From positions 186,001-250,000 of the forward strand of contig NZ_WNXQ01000001.1 in assembly GCF_009789075.1 (NCBI RefSeq): 64,000 nt of DNA, in the 5' to 3' direction. A model generated the notes under the pieces. That model ran no database searches. It had not been told where the DNA came from and saw only the letters and a list, made by a program, of their open reading frames with translations. Shown here in pieces: positions 26,298 to 35,189 of this stretch; the stretch's first letter is position 1, and the number at the start of each line of letters is the position of its first letter. This stretch comes from Pseudooceanicola pacificus (GTDB taxonomy: Bacteria; Pseudomonadota; Alphaproteobacteria; Rhodobacterales; Rhodobacteraceae). A program made the position numbers and the translations under genes.

Positions 26298-27688
26298 GAT
26301 ACCGCCTCCGGTGCCAGGGGCAGCAGGATCGCCGCGCGAAAGCCCTCGGCCCCGCGGTCCAGCCGCAGCTCTCCGTGGCAGGCGCGGGCGACGGCGGCGG
26401 CGATCGACAGGCCCAGCCCGCTGCCGCCGCCGCGCGCGCTCTCGCCCGCGAACCGGGCGCCAAGCTGGGCCATCAGCGCCGCATCCGGCCCCGCGCCGCT
26501 GTCCACGACCCAGATGCAGGCGCGGCCCGCCTCGACCCCCGCGCCGATGCGCACCGGCGACTGACCGTGCCGCACCGCGTTGTTCAGCAGATTCTTCACC
26601 GCCTCGGACAGCGACAAGGCATCGGCCAGCGCGGGCACCGGGCTTTCGCCCACCTGCAGCGCGACCTCGACCCCCGGAGAGATCAGCGCATGGTCCCCGG
26701 CCTCGGCCACCTCCAGCGCGATGTCGCGCAGGTCGACCAGCTCACGGCGCGCGCTTTCGGCCCGGTGGATCACCAGGGCACGCGCCAGCATCTGGTCCAG
26801 CAGGTGGCCCAGGTCCTTGGTGCGGCTGTGGATCCGGGCGACGATGGCGTCGCGGCGGTCGGGATCGGGTTCTCCGGCGGCCAGGTCGGCCTGCGCCCTG
26901 AGCGCGGCAACCGGGGTGCGCAGCTGGTGCGCCGCGTCCGAAATCAGGTTCCGCATCGAGGCCAGCTGCTGGTCGATCCGCCCCATGAAACCGTTCAGCG
27001 CCCGCACCATCGCCTGCGCCTCGCGCGGGACATCGGTATCCACCGGGGTCAGGTCGTGCGGGTCGCGCGCGGCGATGGCCTGCTCCAGCCGGTCCAGCGG
27101 GCCAAGGGCGGTGCGTACCACCACCGCCGCCAGCATCACCATCGCGATGCCGACCCCGGCCAGCACCAGCAGCGCCCGGCGGGTGATGTCGAAGGCAAAG
27201 GCCCGGCGGGCCAGCAAGGTCTGGCCCACGATCACCTCGACCGTGCCCGAAAGATCGCGCTCGGCAAAGCGGCGGGTGACAGCGGCATAGCGTGCCGGTT
27301 CGCCCAGGAAATCCGCGTCGTAGAACACCACCCCGCCCAGCGGCCGGCGCGGCGGCTCGGGCAGGTCGTCATATCCGGTCAGCACCTCGCCCCGGGTATC
27401 GAGCACCCGGTAGGCGACCCGGTCGTTCGCCGCCAGCCCCAGCAACTGGAAGGCCGAGACGGGCACCGCGACCTCCAGCCCGTTCTGCCCGGCGGAAATC
27501 GAGGCGGCGATGTCGTTGGCGGCGCCCACCAGCAGCCGGTCATAGGCCTCCTGCGCGGCCTGCCGGCCATAGGCGAAGGCCGCGACCGAGACGATGACCC
27601 CGCCCGCCAGCAGCAGCACCGCCACGGCCACCGCGATCCGCCCGGTCAGCGAGGGCGCGCGCAGGGTCCCGGCCTCAGCCATCGGCAT
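26294..27688 (-). CDS. tctE: TctE-type sensor histidine kinase
   Basis: The 464-residue kinase has two membrane helices (about residues 17-40 and 172-192) around a periplasmic N-terminal sensor domain of the 2CSK_N type, a HAMP-like linker, the phospho-acceptor His254 in SDAAHQLRTPV, the N-box LLNNAVRHG and G-boxes VDSGAG and GGSGLGLSI. It should phosphorylate TctD in response to tricarboxylates or related acids. The start overlaps the tctD stop (ATG at 27688, a second ATG two codons in). Confidence 0.88.
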   Translation of the reverse strand: MPMAEAGTLRAPSLTGRIAVAVAVLLLAGGVIVSVAAFAYGRQAAQEAYDRLLVGAANDIAASISAGQNGLEVAVPVSAFQLLGLAANDRVAYRVLDTRGEVLTGYDDLPEPPRRPLGGVVFYDADFLGEPARYAAVTRRFAERDLSGTVEVIVGQTLLARRAFAFDITRRALLVLAGVGIAMVMLAAVVVRTALGPLDRLEQAIAARDPHDLTPVDTDVPREAQAMVRALNGFMGRIDQQLASMRNLISDAAHQLRTPVAALRAQADLAAGEPDPDRRDAIVARIHSRTKDLGHLLDQMLARALVIHRAESARRELVDLRDIALEVAEAGDHALISPGVEVALQVGESPVPALADALSLSEAVKNLLNNAVRHGQSPVRIGAGVEAGRACIWVVDSGAGPDAALMAQLGARFAGESARGGGSGLGLSIAAAVARACHGELRLDRGAEGFRAAILLPLAPEAVS

Positions 27689-28346
27689 CCAGCCTGTAGC
27701 CCAGGCCGCGCTGCGTCTCGATCCGCACGCCGCTGCCGGACAGCTTCTTGCGCAGACGCGCGATGTAGAGCTCCACCGCGTTCAGCCCGACATCGGCATC
27801 GTCAAAGGAATAGAGTCCTTCGAACAGCCGCTCCTTACTCATCACCCGCCCGGGGTTGCGCATCAGCAGCTCCAGCAGCGTCATCTCGCGCCGGGTCATC
27901 TGCAGCGCCGCGCCGTCCAGCGTGACGGTCTGCGCCGCCGGGTCCAGCGCCAGCACGCCCAGGCGGATCTCTTCGCCCTTCTGGGACTGCTCGCGGCGGT
28001 AGAGGGCGCGGATCCGCGCCTCAAGCTCGCGCTGGTCGAAGGGTTTCACCAGATAGTCGTCAGCACCGAGGTTCAGCGCCGTGACCCGGTCGTCGACCGA
28101 AAACAGCGCGGTCAGCATCAGCACCGGCGTGCGCAGCCCCCCGGCGCGCAGCTTGCGCAGCAGGCCGGTGCCGGTGCCGTCGGGCAGGTCGATGTCCAGC
28201 AAGATGACGTCATAGGCCTGTACGGCAAGGTGGGCCTGCGCCTCGGCAACCGACCCGGCGGTGTCGCAGGCGATGCCGCTGCGGCCCAGGCGGATGGCGA
28301 CGGCCTCGGCCAGGTCGGCGGTGTCCTCGACCAGCAACAAACGCAT
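27675..28346 (-). CDS. tctD: TctD-type response regulator
   Basis: The 223-residue OmpR-family regulator has a receiver domain with phospho-acceptor D51 (LLDIDLPDG) and the conserved Lys in DDYLVKPFD, and a winged-helix domain (LLMRNPGRVMSKERLFEGLY, NAVELYIARLRKKL, RGLGYRLD). It is divergent from tctCBA, and a tandem 11-bp repeat lies between them. The ATG at 28346 (MRLLLVED) follows GGAGGAG; the longer frame has no ribosome-binding site. Confidence 0.92.
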   Translation of the reverse strand: MRLLLVEDTADLAEAVAIRLGRSGIACDTAGSVAEAQAHLAVQAYDVILLDIDLPDGTGTGLLRKLRAGGLRTPVLMLTALFSVDDRVTALNLGADDYLVKPFDQRELEARIRALYRREQSQKGEEIRLGVLALDPAAQTVTLDGAALQMTRREMTLLELLMRNPGRVMSKERLFEGLYSFDDADVGLNAVELYIARLRKKLSGSGVRIETQRGLGYRLDADG

Positions 28347-28408
28347 CCCGGGCTCCTCCCCTGTGCCGCGCCCGAGGACGCGCGCCAAAACGCGGTTCGC
28401 ACAGCCTG

Positions 28409-28430
28409 TGACAGGTTAATGACAGGTTCA
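28409..28430. promoter_or_regulatory. Tandem 11-bp direct repeat, candidate TctD operator
   Basis: TGACAGGTTAA and TGACAGGTTCA abut exactly, with one mismatch in the eleven positions. An 11-bp period (one helical turn) is how OmpR-family dimers contact DNA. It lies 63 nt upstream of the tctD ATG and 89 nt upstream of the tctC ATG, suited to controlling both directions. Confidence 0.55.
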
Positions 28431-28518
28431 ACCGCTAACAGGGGCCAGCACTCCGTCCGGCGGGCCCCCTGGGCTGCGCCCGGACCGGAAGGCGAAGACA
28501 ACCGGAGGAGAGATATTC

Positions 28519-29508
28519 ATGACATTCAAGGCAACCCGCCTGACCCTTGCCGCGGCCTTCCTTGGCCTGTCGGCATTCGGCGCCTCGGCGCAGGGCTTCA
28601 CCCCCGAGAACCCGGAATGCATCGCGCCCGCCAACCCGGGCGGCGGCTGGGACTTCACATGCCGCCAGGTCGGCAAGTCGCTGCAGGACCTGGGCCTGAT
28701 CGACAAGACCATGCAGGTCGTCAACCTTGCCGGTGGCGGCGGTGGCGTGGCCTATGCCGAGGTGGTGAACAAGCGCAACGACGACAACGACCTGATCGTC
28801 GCGGCCTCGTCTGCCACCGCGACCCGGCTGGCGCAGGGCGCCTTTCCGGGCAACACGATGGACCAGGTCCGCTGGCTGGCCTCGATCGGGGCGGATTACG
28901 GTGTGATCGCCGTCGCCAAGGACAGCCCGGTGCAGTCGCTGACCGAACTGCTGGACATGATCAAGGACGACCCGCGCTCGGTCTCCATCGCAGGCGGGTC
29001 GGCCGTGGGCGGATGGGATCACCTGAAGGTGCTGATCGCCGCCAATGCCTATGGCATCGAGGACGTGCGCAAGGTGAAATACATCGCCTTCGACGGCGGC
29101 GGCGAGGCGGTGACCCAGCTGCTGGCCGGGTCGGTCCAGGCCTTCACCGGCGACATCTCCGAGGCCAAGGGCTTTGTCGACTCGGGCGACATCCGCGTGA
29201 TTGCCGTGCTGGCGCCCGAGCGGCTGGACGGCGAATTCGCCAGCTTCCCGACCGCACGGGAACAGGGAGTCGACGCCATCGGCGCCAACTGGCGCGGCTT
29301 CTACGCCCCCGGCGGCATGAGCGATGCGGCCTATGACGCCTGGGTGTCCAAGATCGCCGACCTCTATGCCTCGGACGAATGGAAGGCGATCATGGCCAAC
29401 AACGGCCTGGCCCCGCTGGACCTGCAGGGCGCCGACTTCCAGAAATTCGTGGCCGACTCGGTCGCGCAGATCCAGTCGATCTCGAAGGACATCGGCATCA
29501 TCAAGTAG
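28519..29508 (+). CDS. tctC: Tripartite tricarboxylate transporter binding protein TctC
   Basis: The 329-residue precursor has a Sec signal (cleavage after ASA, residue 24) and the Bug/TctC fold: CIAPANPGGGWDFTCR at the ligand site, NLAGGGGGVAYAEV, GGSAVGGWDHL and KYIAFDGGGEAVTQLLAGSV. It captures citrate-like carboxylates in the periplasm and hands them to TctAB. GGAGGAG precedes the ATG. First gene of tctCBA. Confidence 0.94.
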   Translation: MTFKATRLTLAAAFLGLSAFGASAQGFTPENPECIAPANPGGGWDFTCRQVGKSLQDLGLIDKTMQVVNLAGGGGGVAYAEVVNKRNDDNDLIVAASSATATRLAQGAFPGNTMDQVRWLASIGADYGVIAVAKDSPVQSLTELLDMIKDDPRSVSIAGGSAVGGWDHLKVLIAANAYGIEDVRKVKYIAFDGGGEAVTQLLAGSVQAFTGDISEAKGFVDSGDIRVIAVLAPERLDGEFASFPTAREQGVDAIGANWRGFYAPGGMSDAAYDAWVSKIADLYASDEWKAIMANNGLAPLDLQGADFQKFVADSVAQIQSISKDIGIIK

Positions 29509-29604
29509 GCACCCCCGGGTGCAGGCGGCGGGCATCCCCTTGCCCGCCGTCACTCGTTCGCGGCACCGCCTCGCAAGCCCGGGCCGCATCCAAGGGAGGA
29601 CACC

Positions 29605-30036
29605 ATGAGCGACCGCATCTTCGGCGTCGTCGGCCTGCTGCTGGCCGCCGGCTATATCTGGGCCGCGCTTCTGATCGAGGAAAGCTTCCTCTCGGACGCC
29701 GTCGGGCCCAAGACGTTCCCCATCATCATCGCCGCGATCCTGGCGCTGGCCTCGATCGCCATCATCCTGCGCCCCGATGCGGAACCGGAATGGCCCACCC
29801 TGGGCCGCCTGGCCGAGATCGCCGCCGCCGCCGTGGTGATGATCCTCTATGCCCAGTTGCTTCCGGAAATCGGCTTTGTCATCGCCACCGCCCTTGCCGC
29901 CGCCTACCTGACCTGGCGCCTCGGCTCGGGCCTTGTGGGCACCGTGCTGACGGGCGTGGGCACATCGGTCGGCATCTACGTCGTCTTCCACCTGGTTCTG
30001 GGCCTGTCGCTGGCCCGCGGCCCGCTGGGTTTCTGA
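29605..30036 (+). CDS. tctB: Tripartite tricarboxylate transporter small membrane subunit TctB
   Basis: The 143-residue protein has four hydrophobic helices and the usual TctB length. It opens with GVVGLLLAAGYIWAALLIEE, and GPKTFPIIIAAILALASI is the typical helix-2 entry. It partners TctA in sodium-dependent carboxylate uptake. GGGAGGA precedes the ATG; tctA follows after 10 nt. Confidence 0.92.
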   Translation: MSDRIFGVVGLLLAAGYIWAALLIEESFLSDAVGPKTFPIIIAAILALASIAIILRPDAEPEWPTLGRLAEIAAAAVVMILYAQLLPEIGFVIATALAAAYLTWRLGSGLVGTVLTGVGTSVGIYVVFHLVLGLSLARGPLGF

Positions 30037-30046
30037 GGAGCGGATC

Positions 30047-31579
30047 ATGGACACACTTGCATCCCTCGGCGACGGTTTCGCCATCGCCCTGACCTGGCAG
30101 AACCTGCTGCTGGCCCTGCTGGGCTGTTTCCTGGGCACGATCATGGGCGCCCTGCCCGGCCTCGGCCCGTCAAACGGCGTGGCGATCCTGATCCCGCTGG
30201 CCTTTACCCTGGGCCTGGACGCGACGGCGGCGCTGATCCTGCTGACCTCGGTCTATTACGGCGCGATGTACGGCGGGCGGATTTCGTCGATCCTGCTGAA
30301 CATCCCCGGCGACGAACCGGCGATGATGACCTGCCTGGACGGCTATCCCATGGCGCAGGCCGGACGCGCGGGCGAGGCGCTGGCCCTGTCGGGCATCGCC
30401 TCCTTCGTCGGGGCCTTCCTCGCCACCTGGGGGTTGATCCTGCTGGCCCCGCAGCTGGTCAAGATCGCCCTGCTCTTCGGTCCGGCGGAATATTTCGCCC
30501 TCTTCGCGCTGGCCTTTGCCACGCTGGGCGGCGTCTCTTCGACCAACCAGGCGAAATCGGCCTTTGCCGCGATGCTGGGCCTGGGCCTTGCGATGATCGG
30601 CGTCGACAGCCAGACCGGCGTGCCGCGCTTCACCTTCGGCGAGGTGCACCTGTACGACGGGCTCGACTTCCTTGTCGCCATCGTCGGCCTCTTTGCCCTG
30701 TCCGAGGTCTTTGTCTTCCTCGAACACCGTCACGGCAATGCCGATGCGCAGGGCAAGAAGATGGTGATCGGGCGGCTGACCCCGTCTTGGTCGCTGATCC
30801 GCAGCTGCACGCCCACCATGCTGCGCACCTCGGTCCTCGGCTTCCTGGCCGGGGTGCTTCCGGGGGCCGGGGCCTCGCTCGGCTCTTTCATCTCGTATTC
30901 GCTGGAAAAGAAGCTGGTCGACAAGGACAACACCTTTGGCAAGGGCGACCCGCGCGGCGTCGCGGCGCCCGAGGCGGGCAACAACGCCGCCGCGGGCGGG
31001 GCGCTGGTGCCGATGCTGGCGCTCGGCGTGCCGGGATCGGGCACCACCGCGGTGCTGCTGGCGGTGCTGCTGTCGCTGAACATCACCCCGGGGCCGCTGC
31101 TGTTTTCGCAGAACCCCGATGTGGTCTGGGGCCTGATCGCGGCGCTGTTCATCGCCAACTTCATGCTGCTGGCGATGAACATCCCGATGGTGGGCCTGTT
31201 CACCCGGGTGCTGCTGGTGCCGCCGCGCGTGCTGATGCCGGTGGTGGCCATGGTCAGTTTCGTCGGGATCTACGGCATCTCGGGGTCCAGCTTCGACCTG
31301 ATGGTCATGGTCGGCTTTGGCGTGCTGGGCTGGCTGCTGCGCAAGTTCGACGTGCCGCTGGTGCCGGTGATCCTGGGCACCCTGCTGGGCAACGCGATGG
31401 AGAGCAACCTGCGCCGCGCGGTGACCATCTCGGACGGCGACTGGTGGACGCTGGTGGACAGCCCGCTGGCGCTGACGCTCTGGGCCATTGCCGCCGTGGG
31501 CTTCATCCTGCCGCTGATCTTCGGCCGGATGGTCAAGAGCAAGATGCAGCGCGAGGACGAAAGCTCTCTCGCCGACTGA
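30047..31579 (+). CDS. tctA: Tripartite tricarboxylate transporter large membrane subunit TctA
   Basis: The 510-residue protein has about 11-12 membrane helices and the conserved TctA motifs GALPGLGPSNGVAILIPL, YYGAMYGGRISSILLNIPGD, GVLPGAGASLGSFISY and ALGVPGSGTTAVLLA, the last two being the inverted-repeat glycine loops at the transport site. It is the secondary transporter of the TctCBA system. GAGGAG precedes the ATG. Confidence 0.95.
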   Translation: MDTLASLGDGFAIALTWQNLLLALLGCFLGTIMGALPGLGPSNGVAILIPLAFTLGLDATAALILLTSVYYGAMYGGRISSILLNIPGDEPAMMTCLDGYPMAQAGRAGEALALSGIASFVGAFLATWGLILLAPQLVKIALLFGPAEYFALFALAFATLGGVSSTNQAKSAFAAMLGLGLAMIGVDSQTGVPRFTFGEVHLYDGLDFLVAIVGLFALSEVFVFLEHRHGNADAQGKKMVIGRLTPSWSLIRSCTPTMLRTSVLGFLAGVLPGAGASLGSFISYSLEKKLVDKDNTFGKGDPRGVAAPEAGNNAAAGGALVPMLALGVPGSGTTAVLLAVLLSLNITPGPLLFSQNPDVVWGLIAALFIANFMLLAMNIPMVGLFTRVLLVPPRVLMPVVAMVSFVGIYGISGSSFDLMVMVGFGVLGWLLRKFDVPLVPVILGTLLGNAMESNLRRAVTISDGDWWTLVDSPLALTLWAIAAVGFILPLIFGRMVKSKMQREDESSLAD

Positions 31580-31586
31580 TCCGACC

Positions 31587-31608
31587 GGGGGCGCCGCGAT
31601 GCGCCCCC
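31587..31608. terminator. Hairpin between convergent tctA and acetamidase genes
   Basis: GGGGGCGC/GCGCCCCC, an 8-bp perfect stem with a CGCGAT loop, fills the 30-nt gap between the two convergent stop codons, suited to ending transcription in both directions. The T-run is weak (CCTTACCTT on the plus strand). Confidence 0.6.
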
Positions 31609-31609
31609 C

Positions 31610-32569
31610 TTACCTTGCGGGCAGCAGCGCCTTCTTCAGGATGCCATGCACGCCCTTCTCGCTGTTGACCGTCTGGGTCACCGCGAAATCCACAGCCAGA
31701 GAACAGAACTGATAGGCCTCGGTCGGGGTGATGCCCAGCCGTTCCACCAGGATGGCGATCATCTCGCGCAGGGCGATGCGCATGGCGTCGTCCAGATCGG
31801 CATGGAACCCGAAGGAAATCAGCGCCGCCTCGGTCTCGGCCCGGGGATAGGCGATATCAAGTGTCCCGGCCTTGTGCAGGACAAAGGTGAAGGTGCCGGT
31901 CAGCGCCATTTCCAGCGCGGTCAGGCAGACCTCGCCATCGCCCTGGCAGCCGTGCCCGTCCCCGCAAGAGAACAGCGCCCCCTCGGCCTGCACCGGCAGG
32001 TAGAGCGTCGCGCCCTGGGTCAGCAGCTTGCAATCCAGGTTGCCGCCAAAGACCCGTGGCTCGCGCGAGGTGACCTCGCCATATTCCGGCGGCGGGGCGA
32101 TGCCCATCACGCCGAAGAACGGGTCGAGCGGCAGTTCGGCCCCCCAGGGCAGGCGCGCGGTGCGGGCCGCCCGGTCCACCGGGATATGCGTCAGCGCCGC
32201 AAGCGAGGTCGGGAATTCGCCCGGCAGCGTGCCCGACAGCGGCCGCACCAGGTTGTAGCCCCAGTCCGACCCCATCTCGACCCGGTCGATCCTGACCTCA
32301 AGCACATCGCCCGGCATCGCGCCCCGGATCGCCACCGGGCCGGTCAGCAGGTGGCCGAACTGCCCCTTCACATCGGCGTCGCAGATCGCCGCCAGTTCGG
32401 GCGCGACGGTCATACCCGACCCTTCGGGCGGCCAGACGGCCCGGTTGCCGCTGAAGCACTGGATTTCCACCGTGTCGCCCGGGTCGACCTCCAGCACCGG
32501 CTCCAGCCCCGACCAGAAGCGGCCCCAGCTGACGGTTTCGGGCAAGGCGGACAGGCGGTGCAAGGTCAT
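31610..32569 (-). CDS. Acetamidase/formamidase family protein
   Basis: The 319-residue cytoplasmic protein matches the FmdA/AmdA family: GDTVEIQCFSGNRAVWP near residue 32, HLLTGPVAIRGAMPGDVLEV, GVMGIAPP, GGNLDCKLLTQG and the metal-site block FSCGDGHGCQGDGEVC. It hydrolyses formamide, acetamide or a related amide to ammonia and the acid. GGAG lies upstream of the ATG. It is convergent with tctA and divergent from the GAF protein. Substrate specificity cannot be told. Confidence 0.88.
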   Translation of the reverse strand: MTLHRLSALPETVSWGRFWSGLEPVLEVDPGDTVEIQCFSGNRAVWPPEGSGMTVAPELAAICDADVKGQFGHLLTGPVAIRGAMPGDVLEVRIDRVEMGSDWGYNLVRPLSGTLPGEFPTSLAALTHIPVDRAARTARLPWGAELPLDPFFGVMGIAPPPEYGEVTSREPRVFGGNLDCKLLTQGATLYLPVQAEGALFSCGDGHGCQGDGEVCLTALEMALTGTFTFVLHKAGTLDIAYPRAETEAALISFGFHADLDDAMRIALREMIAILVERLGITPTEAYQFCSLAVDFAVTQTVNSEKGVHGILKKALLPAR

Positions 32570-32695
32570 GGCGGGCTCCTTCAGGAACGGTTGGCGCGAT
32601 GCTGCGTTGCCCCGGCAGCCAATGTCCAGACCGGATGCGGTGGCGCGCCCCTCGCGCGCCTGCTAGCCTGCCCGCATCGCCTGAAGGAGCACCGG

Positions 32696-33187
32696 ATGTC
32701 CGCCCACGCCTTTGCCGATTTCGACACCGCCCTCGCCACGGCAGAGTCGCCCGATGCCGTCTGGGATGCGCTCTGCGCCCTGGCCCGCGCCACCGTGGGG
32801 GCCCGGCTGTTCACCATCATGGAGCTGGACCCCGGCGAACAGGTCGCGCGCCGCGCCTATACCAGCCACCCGGCGCAATATCCGACCTCGGGGACCAAAC
32901 CCTTCGAGATGAACCCCTGGTTCGACACGGTCATGGGCCGGCAGGACACATTTGTCGCCAACACGATCGAAGAGATCGCCCAGGTCTTTGGCGATCACCT
33001 GCTGATCCATTCGCTGGGCTGCGCCTCGGTGGTGAACCAGCCGCTGATCGTCGGGGGGCGACTGGTCGGCACGATGAACCTGCTGGACGAGGCCGGGCAT
33101 TACACGCCCGACAAGGTCGCCTATGTCCGCACGGTGCTGTCGGGCAGCGCGGTCAAGGCCTGGGAAAAGGCCGCGACCTTCGCCTGA
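32696..33187 (+). CDS. GAF domain protein
   Basis: The 163-residue protein is a single GAF domain without an output domain: TIMELDPGEQVARRAYTS, WFDTVMGRQDTFVANT, then VVNQPLIVGGRLVGTMNLLDE, which is the typical GAF core. Such stand-alone GAF proteins may bind a small ligand or act with a partner; the cysteine pattern of free-methionine sulfoxide reductase is not present. GAAGGAG lies 6 nt before the ATG at 32696. Confidence 0.8.
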   Translation: MSAHAFADFDTALATAESPDAVWDALCALARATVGARLFTIMELDPGEQVARRAYTSHPAQYPTSGTKPFEMNPWFDTVMGRQDTFVANTIEEIAQVFGDHLLIHSLGCASVVNQPLIVGGRLVGTMNLLDEAGHYTPDKVAYVRTVLSGSAVKAWEKAATFA

Positions 33188-33231
33188 CAGCGGGCCCGGG
33201 CCCGGAACTCGGGCCGCGGCGAAGGCCCTGT

Positions 33232-34068
33232 TCAGACCCCTTTCCCGGCGTCCGATCCGGCCCGCGCCCGGCGTTTGCCCATCACCCAGACGGCAAACAG
33301 GAACACCCCGATGATGACAAAGGAAAACAGCGTCGTCAGCGTGCCAAGCGCATAGATCACCGGCGTGGTCACGTTTGTCGTCATGCCGAAGACTTCCAGC
33401 GGCAGCGTGTTGTAGCTGCCCGCCGTCAGCAGGGTCCGCGCGAATTCGTCATAGCTGAGCGTGAAGCCGAACAGCGCCACCCCGATCAGCGAGGGCGCGA
33501 TGATCGGCAGCACCACCTGCGCGATGGTCTGCCACGCGGTGGCGCCCTGATCGCGGGCGGCCTCTTCATAGCTGGCATCGAACCGGTTGAAGACCGCGAA
33601 CATGATCAGCAGGCCAAAGGGCAGGGTCCATGTCAGCTGCGAGCCGAAGCCCGAGGTCGCCCAGTGAATTTTCAGCCCCAGCTGGGTGAAGATCAGCCCC
33701 ACCCCCAGCGAAACCAGGATCGACGGGATCACCAGCGAGGTGATGGCGAGATAGAACAACAGCCCCGACCCCGCGAACCGCTTGCGAAAGGCCAGCCCCG
33801 CCATGACCGATACGACCACCGTGGTGACCATCACCATGAGGCCCAGGGCAAAGCTGCGGCGGAAGGCGCCCCAGATGTCGCCCACGGCCTGCTCCTGGAA
33901 CAGGTCGCGGAACCAATGCAGCGACACGCCCCGCATCGGGAAGGTCAGCCCCCCGCCCTCGCCCTGGAAGGACAGGATGCCGATGGTCAGCGTGGGCCCG
34001 TAGAGGAACAGCACGAAGAGCGCGAAAAAGACGGTCAGAATATAGAAGCTGCGCGGCCGGCGTTCCAT
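33232..34068 (-). CDS. Polyamine/opine-type ABC transporter permease (PotC-like)
   Basis: The 278-residue inner-membrane protein has six predicted helices and the permease EAA loop SYEEAARDQGATAWQTIAQVVLPIIAPSL that docks on the ATPase. The sequence class is the PotC half of spermidine/putrescine-type importers. It starts 1 nt after the stop of the partner permease and ends the four-gene operon ATPase-binding protein-permease-permease. Substrate is unknown; family members also carry opines and other amines. Confidence 0.9.
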   Translation of the reverse strand: MERRPRSFYILTVFFALFVLFLYGPTLTIGILSFQGEGGGLTFPMRGVSLHWFRDLFQEQAVGDIWGAFRRSFALGLMVMVTTVVVSVMAGLAFRKRFAGSGLLFYLAITSLVIPSILVSLGVGLIFTQLGLKIHWATSGFGSQLTWTLPFGLLIMFAVFNRFDASYEEAARDQGATAWQTIAQVVLPIIAPSLIGVALFGFTLSYDEFARTLLTAGSYNTLPLEVFGMTTNVTTPVIYALGTLTTLFSFVIIGVFLFAVWVMGKRRARAGSDAGKGV

Positions 34069-34069
34069 C

Positions 34070-34987
34070 TCAGAGCTCCTTGCGGATGTTGACGAAGCGC
34101 AGCAGGATCCCGATCACGATGAGCACCGTGCACAGCAGCACCACCGCCGTCGCCGCGGCCGAGGGGTATTGCAGCAGCCCGATGTCGTTCGAGATCAGAC
34201 GCCCCACATTGGCCCGCTGCGACCCGCTCATGAAGCGCACGGTGATGAAATCGCCCATCACCAGCGTCACCACGAAGATGGTGCCGATCATGATGCCCGG
34301 CTTGGTCAGCGGGATCACCACGTTCACCAGCGTCTGATAGCCGTTGGCGCCCCCGTCGCGGGCGGCCTCCAGCAGGGATTTGTCGATCCGCATCATGGTG
34401 TTGAAGATCGGGACCACCATGAACAGCGTGTAAAGATGCACAAAGGCCAGGATCACCGAAAAATCGGAATAGAGCAGCCATTCCAGCGGCTCGTCGATCA
34501 CACCCCACGAGATCAGGGTCTGGTTCGCGATGCCGTTGCGGCCCAGGAAGGGGATCCAGCTGATCATCCGGATGATGTTCGAGGTCCAGAACGGGATCGT
34601 GCAGACCAGGAACAGCGCGATCTGGATCGACTGAGACCGGATGTGGAAAGCCAGGTAATAGGCCACGGTGAACCCGATGACGAGCGTCAGCGCCCAGGTG
34701 ATCAGCGCGTATTTGAACGTCGCCAGGAACACCCGGTAGGTGACCGGCGAGCCGAAGAGGAATTCGTAATTCTCCAGCGAAAAGGCGGGGATGATCGAGA
34801 ACTCGGTCGCCTGCCAGAAGCTGACGATGACGATCATCACGATCGGCGCCACGAGGAAGGCGATCAGCACGAAGGTCAGCGGCGCCGCCTGCAGCCAGCC
34901 CAGCACATGCCGGTTCTTCAGCGCGCCGCCCTTGCGGGGTGGCGTGGCGGGCGCCTGGGGCGCGGCCTGGGCCAGGGTGTCGGTCAT
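34070..34987 (-). CDS. Polyamine/opine-type ABC transporter permease (PotB-like)
   Basis: The 305-residue protein has a cytoplasmic N-terminal tail rich in Ala/Pro, then six helices. The EAA loop is SLLEAARDGGANGYQTLVNVVIPLTKPGI. IPFWTSNIIRMISW is typical of PotB proteins. It forms the channel with the adjacent PotC-like subunit. It is separated from the upstream binding-protein gene by about 200 nt containing stable hairpins. Confidence 0.9.
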   Translation of the reverse strand: MTDTLAQAAPQAPATPPRKGGALKNRHVLGWLQAAPLTFVLIAFLVAPIVMIVIVSFWQATEFSIIPAFSLENYEFLFGSPVTYRVFLATFKYALITWALTLVIGFTVAYYLAFHIRSQSIQIALFLVCTIPFWTSNIIRMISWIPFLGRNGIANQTLISWGVIDEPLEWLLYSDFSVILAFVHLYTLFMVVPIFNTMMRIDKSLLEAARDGGANGYQTLVNVVIPLTKPGIMIGTIFVVTLVMGDFITVRFMSGSQRANVGRLISNDIGLLQYPSAAATAVVLLCTVLIVIGILLRFVNIRKEL

Positions 34988-35068
34988 CGGGGCCTACCTT
35001 GGGCGCGGGCCGGATGCGGGGCGCGATGCCCGTCATCTGGCCGGAAAACTCTCGGGGGTGGGACCGTC

Positions 35069-35185
35069 GGCCGCCGGGAGGGCGGCCAACGGGACGGGGC
35101 AGTTGGCCCCATGTCGGGCCGGGCCGGTCGCCGGATGCAGGACGCCGCCGCTGGCAATGTCCTGCATGGCGCGCCGGGCCCGGCG
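35069..35185 (-). repeat. Hairpin-rich gap between binding-protein and permease genes
   Basis: The 34988-35189 gap holds a perfect GGCCGCC/GGCGGCC stem with a 5-nt loop (35069-35087) and a 14-bp perfect palindrome CGCCGGGCCCGGCG (35172-35185) just 4 nt after the binding-protein stop. Such structures commonly protect the binding-protein mRNA so that it is made in excess over the permeases. No gene is visible in the gap. Confidence 0.5.
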
Positions 35186-35189
35186 GGGA

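Noticed and set aside
28435-30144. A 569-codon minus-strand frame across tctC and tctB
   Set aside because: It is antisense to two clear transporter genes and Gly/His/Asp-rich without domain features.
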